This document shows positions 1 through 6,633 of a DNA stretch of 9,784 nt, one piece after another. The stretch spans positions 1 to 9,784 of the forward strand of contig JAUVYS010000042.1 in assembly GCA_030602965.1 (NCBI GenBank), in the 5' to 3' direction. Under the pieces are notes generated by a model, which was given only the letters and a program-made list of their open reading frames with translations, did no database searches and was not told where the DNA came from. Numbering within the stretch: the first letter of the stretch is position 1; the number at the start of each line of letters is the position of its first letter. The position numbers and the translations under genes were made by a program. The DNA is from Candidatus Bathyarchaeota archaeon (GTDB taxonomy: Archaea; Thermoproteota; Bathyarchaeia; RBG-16-48-13; JAGMEO01).

Positions 1-1425
1 CCTTCTTTTTCTATTTTTAATACTAATTTCCTTTTTATGTAACCCTGGAGACGAGGGAAGAAATCTTCTTCTATACATTGCTGATAGAACTACAACAAAA
101 CTTACAACACTTGTCAATGTGGCAAACCAAAGCATAGTCTCATAAGAAAAAATCCAAAGGAATGGTGGTGTAACAGGAGAAACTCTGAACCATATATCTT
201 CTAAATCACTTATAGTAACATCATACCATGTCACAGTACTATTCGTGTCAGGTTGAGTTACATTTTCTGGAATCACTGGAACTACTACATGTGTAGAGTT
301 ACTTTCACCTTCTATTGTAAAGGTCAAATTTTCAACCAAACCATCAATATTACCAAGGGCATTAAACAATCCTGGAATATCAAAATCTGTTGCATTGATA
401 GTATCAATAGGTGGATCCATATACAACCATTTAAGACTCCAGGCTGCACCATTAGCATCGCTACTCATTGCCAAAGTAACATTACTCATCTCAAACTCAG
501 TTAAGTGTAAAAATGCAAATCCTTCAACACCTGGGAAGAAGTTAACCAGCATAATATTCTTTATAAGTTGCATATCATCATTGAAGGTTTCAACAAAAAT
601 TGTTGTACCTATAACAACTAAATCGCCTTCCACACTGTAAGTTATTGTGAAAGAAGAATTTTCAATGAGATCAAGTGTATCATCAATGGCAGATGATATT
701 GTTGGTTCTTGTCCTGAAGCAGGAAAAGGTAAACCAGACAAGTTTCCAACCATCAAAGTTAAACCTAGGAAAATATCACCTTCAAATTTTACTGAAAAAG
801 TGACATTCGCAGAACTTGTACCATTTATGATGTTAATAAGAAGCTCGGTGCATTCAATTTTACCATTCGTAGGGCCATAAACTGTTGAATTTAAATATGT
901 TTGATTTAATCCACTTGCTTCAAGTTCATCAATGACTTCTTTTAGGGTTTCATTATCGATATCATATGTTAGAAAGGTTTCATAAAGTACTGTTCCACTC
1001 ATATTGGCAAAGATCATTGTTTCATTCAATGTAAAATCTAAATAGGTGTTTTCAAGAGGAAGACCAAATTCAGGATTAATTTCTAGCTCACCGGATATAG
1101 ATCTATTTTCATAATAACCATTTCCTGACATAGTGATGTATGGAAAATCAGTTGGAAGATTAATGGTGAATTCTTCATGCGCGATTGTTAAGTTTTGATT
1201 TTTTGTGAAGTTAATTATTATGTTTGCTTCTGGTCTTTCAGAATCAGGAGATATTAATTCGCCGGCTAACTCAGCTGACAGGTTTCCATTAAAGTGTACT
1301 TTTATTTTTAATGAATTTGAAGATTCATCTGGAGATGATATACAGATTTTTTCTATTTGTCCCAAACTTGAGAAATTGAATAATAATAATAGACAGATAA
1401 GCCCGAATGTCATCCACTTTCTCAT
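1..1425 (-). CDS. Secreted, sequon-rich single-pass membrane protein, fifth gene of the cdv operon (3' end outside window)
   Basis: The frame is open from an ATG at 1425 to the left edge: 475 residues with no stop codon, so the C-terminus lies outside the window. Residues 1-23 look like a signal peptide (MRKW, then a Leu-rich core). Residues 24-425 are predicted extracytoplasmic, beta-like and free of any family I recognise. I count 20 N-X-S/T sequons, which suggests heavy N-glycosylation, as in archaeal S-layer and surface proteins. Residues about 429-450 form one membrane helix followed by MYRRRF and a basic tail (KNRKRR), giving an N-out/C-in topology. The cdvC stop codon is 11 bases upstream, and the AGGTGA ribosome binding site lies in that gap, so co-transcription and perhaps translational coupling with cdvC are likely. 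A role in division or envelope attachment is inferred from position only. That the gene is real is well supported by length, signal peptide, anchor and ribosome binding site. Confidence 0.85.
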   Translation of the reverse strand, partial: MRKWMTFGLICLLLLFNFSSLGQIEKICISSPDESSNSLKIKVHFNGNLSAELAGELISPDSERPEANIIINFTKNQNLTIAHEEFTINLPTDFPYITMSGNGYYENRSISGELEINPEFGLPLENTYLDFTLNETMIFANMSGTVLYETFLTYDIDNETLKEVIDELEASGLNQTYLNSTVYGPTNGKIECTELLINIINGTSSANVTFSVKFEGDIFLGLTLMVGNLSGLPFPASGQEPTISSAIDDTLDLIENSSFTITYSVEGDLVVIGTTIFVETFNDDMQLIKNIMLVNFFPGVEGFAFLHLTEFEMSNVTLAMSSDANGAAWSLKWLYMDPPIDTINATDFDIPGLFNALGNIDGLVENLTFTIEGESNSTHVVVPVIPENVTQPDTNSTVTWYDVTISDLEDIWFRVSPVTPPFLWIFSYETMLWFATLTSVVSFVVVLSAMYRRRFLPSSPGLHKKEISIKNRKRR

Positions 1426-1436
1426 TTTTTTCACCT

Positions 1437-2573
1437 TTATAGGGCTTTAAAAGCTCCATGCCATTTTTCATAATATCTTAGCATATCTTTTGAGACGCTT
1501 GGTTTTCGTTTCTTGAATACTTCTTTAAGATCATCCATAGTAATAGTTCGAAGTTTTGAATTTGCATTTACATTATTGTTTTCAAAAAGTTCTCTGACAA
1601 TCTTAATCTGAATTGATTGGAAGATATCCCTTATGTCACTTCCAGAGTAACCTTCAGCCATGGAAGCTACTTCTTCAAAATCTAATTTCTTTGAGATATT
1701 CAAACCATTTGAAAATATATTGATCATTTCAAGGCGAGTGTAATAATCTGGTAATGGAACGAGTATTCTTTTTTGGAATCTACGAATAAAGGCTTCATCT
1801 AAAGACCAGGGTTTATTTGTTGCACCAATAACATAGATATGCAATTTTTTAGTTTTATCAACTACGTTATCCATCTCTTTCAAGAATTGATTTCGTGTTC
1901 TAACCTCACCGCCTACTTCGTCTCGTCGTATCCCAACTAATGAGTCAATCTCATCCATGAAAATTATTGACGGTCTTCCTTTTTCTAATGCTTGTTTAGC
2001 CTTTTTAAAGAAATATGCCACATTCTTTTCAGATTCTCCAAGCCATTTTGACATTATTGAAGCTGAATCGATACAGTAAAAGTTTGCATCTATTTCTGTA
2101 GCAACAGCTGCAGCTAATAATGTTTTTCCACATCCAGGTGGGCCAAATAACAAGATACCTCTAGGCCACCCTAACGGAAATAAATCTGGTCTTTGAACAG
2201 GATATATAATTGATTCTGTGATAGCTCTTTTAGCATCTTCTAAACCAGCAATGTCTTTCCACTTCACGTTAGGCTTTTCTCTTAAAACAAGTTGATCTAA
2301 ATCTTCAAGTTCTGCTTCTTTTGCTTTTTTTGCTGGTTTTACATATGTTTCTATTCCTTGAAGTTGGTTTATTCGATGTTGGTATTGTTCTATTAATCTC
2401 AAGTAGACTTTGTTTTGTGATGCGCTTGGATATAAAGAACATAAATTGAGGAGTATTTCTACAGCTCTCTGATATTTTGCCAAGGCTGTTCCCTTTAGTC
2501 CTTGGCGATCGAACTTAATTGCCTCATTAGCATATTTGGAAGCAAGTTCTTCAAGTTCGTATGAAGCTGTCAT
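1437..2573 (-). CDS. cdvC: CdvC, Vps4-type AAA+ ATPase of the archaeal ESCRT division machinery
   Basis: This 378-residue protein is an ESCRT-III-disassembling AAA ATPase. Residues 1-75 form an MIT domain (three-helix bundle that binds MIM motifs in ESCRT-III proteins), joined by a charged linker (76-98) to the ATPase. Visible motifs are Walker A GPPGCGKT (144-151), pore-loop segment SKWLGE (175-180, nearly identical to Vps4), Walker B IIFMDEID (203-210), sensor 1 ATN (251-253), the arginine-finger pair in AFIRRF (264-265), and GYSGSDI (308-314) in the small domain. The C-terminal helix ends YYEKWHGAFKAL, as expected in Vps4/CdvC. In the cell it should remodel and extract CdvB polymers at the division neck using ATP. 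It lies 27 bases downstream of cdvB and starts at ATG, with GGTG as a weak ribosome binding site. All catalytic residues are present and the length is normal for the family. Confidence 0.95.
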   Translation of the reverse strand: MTASYELEELASKYANEAIKFDRQGLKGTALAKYQRAVEILLNLCSLYPSASQNKVYLRLIEQYQHRINQLQGIETYVKPAKKAKEAELEDLDQLVLREKPNVKWKDIAGLEDAKRAITESIIYPVQRPDLFPLGWPRGILLFGPPGCGKTLLAAAVATEIDANFYCIDSASIMSKWLGESEKNVAYFFKKAKQALEKGRPSIIFMDEIDSLVGIRRDEVGGEVRTRNQFLKEMDNVVDKTKKLHIYVIGATNKPWSLDEAFIRRFQKRILVPLPDYYTRLEMINIFSNGLNISKKLDFEEVASMAEGYSGSDIRDIFQSIQIKIVRELFENNNVNANSKLRTITMDDLKEVFKKRKPSVSKDMLRYYEKWHGAFKAL

Positions 2574-2600
2574 AATACAACACCAAAAATTGCGATGGAT

Positions 2601-3443
2601 CTACTCTATTGAGACTTTACCTTCCTCCCTTAGTTTCAATATGACCTTTTCAACATCTGCAGGAGCTACTTTTAAATTGGAAGCACATTGAAGAATGCTA
2701 ATCCGTCCATCATGTTCTTTTAAGTACTCAAACACTTTTTTGTCAAAAGAAGACATTTTCTTCTGTATGAAATTGCTTCCTATGGATAAAGCAATAGGTC
2801 CTTCTTTTTGTTTAGATATACTTTGAAGTGCAATTTCTTTAGGCAATTCTGGGAATTTTTCTTGTATTTTCAGTTCAGCTATTCTATTTGCTTCATTAAG
2901 TATTTCTGTTGCTTCCTCATTTGATGATTGAATTTGAGATATTGTAGGGCTGATGTTTCCAGTTTTTTCCATCGCTTCACTTAATAAAATGTTTACTTCC
3001 TGCAATCTATTTGCCACAGACGGTATTACATCGACCAACTTTCCTCGAATATCTTGGATAATGCTAGCTATAGGTGATATTGCAAACAAGACATCATCAA
3101 GTTCACCAATTGTCTGAAATCTTATCACGGCTTTTTCAATTGTCAGTTCGCTAGTGAGAACTATCTGAGCCATTTTTCTTATCTCAGCACACTCGTTTGC
3201 ATACATTACTGCTCTAAAACGATCGTTTGAAACTTGAGCATCAACACATTTTTTGAAAAATTCTTGATCTCTTACTTTTAATTTAGATGAAATCTGTTGT
3301 AATTTTTTCAGTTGAACATCAAGTTTATGGATTATTTTTAGCATTTTTTCCTTCATGGATCTCTCTGAGGGCCATAATGTTTTTTTGATCGTTTTAATGA
3401 TTGAATCCTTCTTTCCATTCCATTGTTCAAGCGCTTTAGTAAT
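2601..3443 (-). CDS. cdvB: CdvB, ESCRT-III-like protein with C-terminal winged helix; probable ATT start
   Basis: This is the main ESCRT-III (Snf7-like) subunit, expected to polymerise on the membrane at the division site. The helical core is followed by a proline motif FPELPKEI resembling MIM2, the ligand of the CdvC MIT domain, and then a winged-helix domain over the last ~49 residues (FDKKVFEYL to VSIE). In Sulfolobus CdvB that domain binds the CdvA tail. The first ATG is at 3356, giving 251 residues. However, the frame upstream encodes a good N-terminus (EQWNGKKDSIIKTIKK) that aligns with the paralogue at 4207-4863. Counting from an ATT at 3443-3441, the conserved Trp is residue 8, exactly as in the paralogue. 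GGGGGT at 3457-3452 is a near-consensus ribosome binding site 8 bases ahead. I therefore annotate the ATT start (280 residues). No ATG, GTG or TTG exists in frame between 3464 and 3357. Identity as CdvB is nearly certain; the start is inferred. Confidence 0.9.
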   Translation of the reverse strand: MTKALEQWNGKKDSIIKTIKKTLWPSERSMKEKMLKIIHKLDVQLKKLQQISSKLKVRDQEFFKKCVDAQVSNDRFRAVMYANECAEIRKMAQIVLTSELTIEKAVIRFQTIGELDDVLFAISPIASIIQDIRGKLVDVIPSVANRLQEVNILLSEAMEKTGNISPTISQIQSSNEEATEILNEANRIAELKIQEKFPELPKEIALQSISKQKEGPIALSIGSNFIQKKMSSFDKKVFEYLKEHDGRISILQCASNLKVAPADVEKVILKLREEGKVSIE

Positions 3444-3451
3444 TTTACTAG

Positions 3452-3457
3452 ACCCCC
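3452..3457 (-). promoter_or_regulatory. Ribosome binding site that decides the cdvB start
   Basis: On the minus strand GGGGGT pairs throughout with the archaeal anti-Shine-Dalgarno sequence if one G-U pair is allowed. It sits 8 bases before the ATT at 3443, the ideal spacing. By contrast only a weak GAGAGAT precedes the ATG at 3356. It lies between the cdvA stop codon (3465) and the proposed cdvB start. Confidence 0.55.
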
Positions 3458-3464
3458 AGGTCCT

Positions 3465-4163
3465 TCATGATATTGCTTCTTTTATTCTAAGAATTAATGG
3501 ACGGGCTTGTTTGACTGATTTTTCTTCATCTAATAGTTCAGTTTCTCTATTAGTTAATGATGGAGTAATTGATACCGGTCGCATTAGTGCTTGAACAGCT
3601 TCTTCAAGATCCCTTTTTTCAGTTGAAGCTCTACTTATGGCCTCTTGGATCATATTACATGCGTTTTTATAAATTGAATCTTCTATCTCCTCAGAAATAT
3701 GTTCAATCTTTAGGTTTGTTAGGTATCTTTGCATATCAGTAACTTGACATTCTAATTTTTTAATACGTTCAAATAAAGGAGATGCCAAATTCTTCCGAGT
3801 CTTTAAAATATTTGTCACTATTAGTTCTTTTTCTTCTCGATTTTTATCATAAAATTCCCTTGTAATTTCACCATTTTTTAGAAGTTGATTAAGAGCTGAG
3901 ATTTTTCGTAAAGTAAGGTTTAATTCCTTTAAAGTCTCTTGAGCTTTAATTTTCCATGCATAAGTGAATATTGTACCCTCTTCATTAAAAAAAATCTGTT
4001 TAATTGGATATATTGAAAAATCGCCGTATGCTCGTTCAATTCCAATTTTTATAACTTCTCCCTTTGAATTCACATCAAAACCAACGATCCGACCAAAGTA
4101 ACGACCATAAGGATCATTCACTTGTTTACCGAGGATTCCATTTAGATTTGATTTTGAAGGCAA
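3465..4163 (-). CDS. cdvA: CdvA, PRC-barrel/coiled-coil scaffold of archaeal cell division
   Basis: This 232-residue protein has the CdvA architecture. A PRC-barrel-like beta domain (residues ~8-70, with LGKQVNDPYGRYFGRIVGF and YPIKQIFF) is followed by a long coiled coil (~73-195, rich in K, E and L heptads). A linker and C-terminal tail (196-232, ending LILRIKEAIS) follow. In Sulfolobales CdvA associates with the membrane and its C-terminal peptide recruits the CdvB winged helix; the tail here is the candidate for that contact. The start is TTG at 4163, 7 bases after GGTGA, the only strong ribosome binding site nearby. It sits 43 bases downstream of the first cdv gene. Its TGA stop at 3467-3465 is in the same frame as cdvB, with only 21 bases between the stop and the proposed cdvB start. 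CdvA is poorly conserved in sequence, so the call rests on architecture plus operon context. Confidence 0.88.
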   Translation of the reverse strand: MPSKSNLNGILGKQVNDPYGRYFGRIVGFDVNSKGEVIKIGIERAYGDFSIYPIKQIFFNEEGTIFTYAWKIKAQETLKELNLTLRKISALNQLLKNGEITREFYDKNREEKELIVTNILKTRKNLASPLFERIKKLECQVTDMQRYLTNLKIEHISEEIEDSIYKNACNMIQEAISRASTEKRDLEEAVQALMRPVSITPSLTNRETELLDEEKSVKQARPLILRIKEAIS

Positions 4164-4206
4164 TTTTTTATCACCATAATAAGATCTTTGGATATTGTCT
4201 CATTTT

Positions 4207-4863
4207 TTATGTTGTAAATTTGGATTCCGATGCTTTTTCAACATCAAATACGGGAGTTCCAGGCAAAGTTGGAAACCGTTCTCTCATCTTGTTCTCTGCA
4301 ACTGCAGCAGCTTCATTTAGAATCTTCGAAGCTTCCTCACTCGATGTCATGTGCATTTCAGACATACCAGCGGTTTCGCCAAAGCCCATAACCATCTCAT
4401 TTAGAGACTCTCCTATTTCGCCTAGTCCGTAGGAGACTTCCGGTAAGATTCCAATCAATTGACCTTTCAATGAAGATATTACGTTTGCCACCGGGCCCAT
4501 TTCAATGGCCACATCACCAAATTCCTCCACAGTTCTAAGTCTCATGGTAACACGTTCTATAGCAAATTGGCTTTGAAGGATTACAGAGACCATCTTTTTA
4601 ATTTGAGCACATTCATTTGCGTAAATTCTTGCTCGTTGCATATCTTTACTCATTACAGCGTCGGTACATTTTTTAAAAAGCAAGTCATACTGGTGTTGCA
4701 TGTTAATTCCGACTTGTTCAAGTTTGTTCATCTGCATCTGTAAACGGTATATAGCGTAGGAGAGCCTTTCTTTAAGAGGTGAAGGTTTAATAATTCTTTC
4801 TTTGATAGATCTTAGTAATGAAGTATTTGAATCTCTGTCCCAATTCTTTATAGAATCAGCCAA
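4207..4863 (-). CDS. ESCRT-III-like CdvB paralogue lacking the winged helix, first gene of the cdv operon
   Basis: This 218-residue Snf7/ESCRT-III-family protein is clearly homologous to the downstream CdvB throughout the helical core. Examples are LFKKCTDAVMSKD, RARIYANECAQIKKM and SSEEASKILNEAA, against matching stretches in CdvB. It ends shortly after RFPTLPGTP, a proline-rich MIM2-like motif that could bind the CdvC MIT domain. It has no winged helix, so it probably cannot bind CdvA directly and would join polymers nucleated by CdvB, like CdvB1/B2 of Sulfolobus. The N-terminus is basic (SIKERIIKPSPLKERL), as in membrane-binding ESCRT-III helices. The start is TTG at 4863, preceded by GGAG with 7-base spacing; an ATG inside that ribosome binding site is out of frame. 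It is the promoter-proximal gene, so it may be the most abundant product. Which Sulfolobus paralogue it matches cannot be decided here. Confidence 0.9.
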   Translation of the reverse strand: MADSIKNWDRDSNTSLLRSIKERIIKPSPLKERLSYAIYRLQMQMNKLEQVGINMQHQYDLLFKKCTDAVMSKDMQRARIYANECAQIKKMVSVILQSQFAIERVTMRLRTVEEFGDVAIEMGPVANVISSLKGQLIGILPEVSYGLGEIGESLNEMVMGFGETAGMSEMHMTSSEEASKILNEAAAVAENKMRERFPTLPGTPVFDVEKASESKFTT

Positions 4864-4889
4864 ACCTTCATCTCCACATTTTCAAGCAA

Positions 4890-4914
4890 TATTTAAATTA
4901 TAAGTATTATATCC
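4890..4914 (-). promoter_or_regulatory. Probable promoter of the cdv operon
   Basis: The minus strand has overlapping TATA-like boxes: TTTAAATA (4897-4890), TTATAATT and GGATATAATAC (about 4914-4904), all upstream of the TTG start at 4863. The distal box would place transcription start near 4883, leaving a ~20-base leader that contains the GGAG ribosome binding site. The proximal box would leave a leader too short for it. No other promoter-like sequence stands out before 4863. Confidence 0.4.
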
Positions 4915-5019
4915 AAAGTTGCCCCTTTAAACTTAATGAAAAAAACATGTTAAAAAAAGAGAATATATCTATCGAAATGATTAAGAAGATTATAATAGTC
5001 TCGTAGGTTTTCTATGAAA

Positions 5020-5063
5020 GGTAATACCTAACAGTTAGGAGGGTATTACCCTTTTCGCTTTTT
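5020..5063 (+). terminator. Strong hairpin followed by a T-rich tract, terminator-like on the plus strand
   Basis: GGTAATACC (5020-5028) is exactly complementary to GGTATTACC (5042-5050). The intervening bases contain a second possible stem, CCTAA (5027-5031) with TTAGG (5035-5039). The tract CTTTTCGCTTTTT follows on the plus strand (5051-5063). This is the shape of an intrinsic terminator for a plus-strand transcript, yet no plus-strand gene precedes it. It could end a small RNA or be a structured element in its own right. Confidence 0.4.
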
Positions 5064-5111
5064 ATTATAATAAGCTCATATCATCCATTTAGTGATCATC
5101 ATATAATTAAG

Positions 5112-5201
5112 ATAACGAATAATGTGGGTTCTCGCTATACGGTTACTTTGAATAATACATTGAAATTAACTCTACGTAGCATTTGTAGTCTTATTCGTTA
5201 T
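5112..5201. repeat. 11-bp inverted repeat enclosing 68 bases
   Basis: ATAACGAATAA (5112-5122) and TTATTCGTTAT (5191-5201) are perfectly complementary. The enclosed bases include the palindrome CTACGTAG (5172-5179), whose CTAC can also pair with GTAG at 5186-5189. The layout fits a structured RNA of about 90 bases, but both arms are A+T-rich and a chance match cannot be excluded. Confidence 0.4.
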
Positions 5202-5357
5202 TATTCGATTTTAACATGCGATATAATAAGTATTGGAAGGGGGGAAGGGTCACATTTACTCCATGCAGTAGTAGCTTTCATGGTCGTTGAAATATTAAGA
5301 ATCAAGAAGAGAATAAATAAAACTATCTCAAACATGTTATCATTAGCATATGATAAA

Positions 5358-6419
5358 TCATTTAATGATCTCTCTTAACGCATTAAGCATCAATCGTATA
5401 TCATTTAATTCGATGTACCCCATGTTCCCAATTCTGAAAGTCGTATCTTCTAAATCACCATAACCTTTTGCTAGTTCAAATCCTTTTTCACGAAGTTTCA
5501 CGTATACCTCTAATCCATTCATATTCTTTGGAGCATTCACACTTGTCACAGTTGGACTTCTGAATCCCTGCTTTGTGAAAAAAGTCAAATCCATTTTCTT
5601 AAGACCATCTTGGATCATTTTACTTCTTTTCAAATATATTTTGAAGTACCCTTCTTTTCCTCCCATCTCTTCAATCTTTCTCAAGATTTTGTTAAGACCA
5701 AATATTTGTGGGATAGCAGGTGTTGTCGGTGTAACATTATTCTGTGAATACTTTTCAAATAATTTGAAATCAAAGTAATAACCTTTATCATCAATCTCTT
5801 CTGATTTCTTTAAAGCATCTCCACTTACACTTCCCATAGCAAGACCTGGCGGAACCCCGAAACATTTTTGTGAACTAGAAAAACACACGTCTAGTCCCCA
5901 TTCATCCACTTTTATTTGAACTCCCCCCATTGAACTTACAGCATCAACAAAGAGCAATTTACCATGTTTCTTAACTACATCTGCAAGTTTTTTTAATGGA
6001 TTTATCAATCCTACACTAGTCTCATTGTGTGTAATGGAAACTGCCTCAACCTCCTGACATTTTTTCAATTTTTCATCTAACAAATCAGGCATTATTGGAT
6101 CTCCTAACGGAACACGGATCTCCTCAACCATTTTCCCATTTGATCTAGCAACCTTGGAGAAACGTTCACTGAATGCACCACAAATGCAGGATAGCATTTT
6201 CTTCTTCACACAATTTCTGACGGAAGCCTCCATAAATCCTGTACCGGAACTTGGAAATAGAAATATTTGATTTTCAGTTTCTAAAAATGTTTGCATCATC
6301 GTCACAGTTTCTTTGTGAAGTTCTTTATAATCAGAACTTCGATGACTGAACATTTGTCGTTTCATCTCATTTAGGACCTCGGGGTAACATGCAACGGGTC
6401 CAACTGTAAATAGTTTCAT
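5358..6419 (-). CDS. Class V PLP-dependent aminotransferase (serine/alanine-glyoxylate type)
   Basis: This 353-residue cytoplasmic enzyme of the class V aminotransferase family should transfer an amino group between a small amino acid (serine, alanine or phosphoserine) and an oxo-acid. Typical family features are visible: MKLFTVGPV at the N-terminus, the phosphate-contact loop SSGTG (57-61), HNETSVG (131-137) over the cofactor, VDAVSSMGG (158-166) with the Asp159 that contacts the PLP ring nitrogen, SSSQKCFGVPPG (181-192) with Schiff-base Lys185, and FRIGNMG (328-334) whose Arg329 should bind the substrate carboxylate. The length is normal for the family. The start is ATG at 6419 without a strong ribosome binding site. 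A TATA-like box and a 15-bp dyad lie just upstream. The neighbours give no pathway clue, so the substrate cannot be fixed; archaeal homologues are annotated as serine-pyruvate, alanine-glyoxylate or phosphoserine aminotransferases. Confidence 0.9.
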   Translation of the reverse strand: MKLFTVGPVACYPEVLNEMKRQMFSHRSSDYKELHKETVTMMQTFLETENQIFLFPSSGTGFMEASVRNCVKKKMLSCICGAFSERFSKVARSNGKMVEEIRVPLGDPIMPDLLDEKLKKCQEVEAVSITHNETSVGLINPLKKLADVVKKHGKLLFVDAVSSMGGVQIKVDEWGLDVCFSSSQKCFGVPPGLAMGSVSGDALKKSEEIDDKGYYFDFKLFEKYSQNNVTPTTPAIPQIFGLNKILRKIEEMGGKEGYFKIYLKRSKMIQDGLKKMDLTFFTKQGFRSPTVTSVNAPKNMNGLEVYVKLREKGFELAKGYGDLEDTTFRIGNMGYIELNDIRLMLNALREIIK

Positions 6420-6442
6420 TTTGGCACATCAACACATTAAAC

Positions 6443-6457
6443 TGTACACTCTGTACA
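6443..6457. promoter_or_regulatory. Dyad operator candidate TGTACA-CTC-TGTACA
   Basis: This is a perfect 15-bp dyad with two TGTACA half-sites. It lies between the TATA-like box (6464-6472) and the aminotransferase start codon (6419), around the predicted transcription start near 6442. A regulator bound there would block RNA polymerase, the usual mode of archaeal repressors. No regulator gene is visible nearby. Confidence 0.45.
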
Positions 6458-6463
6458 CAGAAG

Positions 6464-6472
6464 ATTTTAAGT
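6464..6472 (-). promoter_or_regulatory. TATA-like box of the aminotransferase gene
   Basis: ACTTAAAAT on the minus strand lies about 49 bases before the ATG at 6419. Transcription would start near 6442, giving a ~23-base leader. A near-identical box (CTTAAAAT) occurs upstream of the small membrane protein gene at 8463-8723, which supports it as a real promoter element in this genome. Confidence 0.45.
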
Positions 6473-6617
6473 ATTCGGATTTGAAATTGGAGAGTTTTTG
6501 ATTGAGAATCATTTTAAACTGTTAATGATTTGCGTGTGATTTATAACATGCCTTAAACATTATATTTGCAGCTATATGCGTTTGATTTTAATATTTGAAG
6601 AACTTGTATGAATTATT

Positions 6618-6623
6618 AAGGAG
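6618..6623 (+). promoter_or_regulatory. Ribosome binding site that decides the aIF1A start
   Basis: AAGGAG lies 10 bases before the TTG at 6634. It supports that codon rather than the TTG at 6595, which has no ribosome binding site and is the first possible start after a stop codon. Confidence 0.5.
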
Positions 6624-6633
6624 ATCTTCAGAA

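Larger units (their letters stand above)
4915..5357. other. Noncoding stretch between the cdv operon and the aminotransferase gene
   Basis: This A+T-rich stretch lies between two leftward genes. I see no protein gene with a credible family, ribosome binding site or composition. It holds a hairpin with a T-rich tail (5020-5063), an 11-bp inverted repeat enclosing 68 bases (5112-5201) and a purine-rich run (GGAAGGGGGGAAGGGTC, about 5234-5250). It is long for an intergenic region in an otherwise compact window and could hold a small RNA, but no known RNA family was recognised. Confidence 0.6.

Noticed and set aside
253..1450. Plus-strand frames of 77-83 codons opposite the envelope protein gene
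   Set aside because: They are antisense to a 475-codon open frame that has a ribosome binding site, signal peptide and membrane anchor. They show no features of their own.
5124..5378. 84-codon plus-strand open frame starting with GTG
   Set aside because: It has no ribosome binding site, an unlikely composition, and runs into the 3' end of the aminotransferase gene on the opposite strand. The inverted repeat begins upstream and spans its start. It is best left as noncoding.
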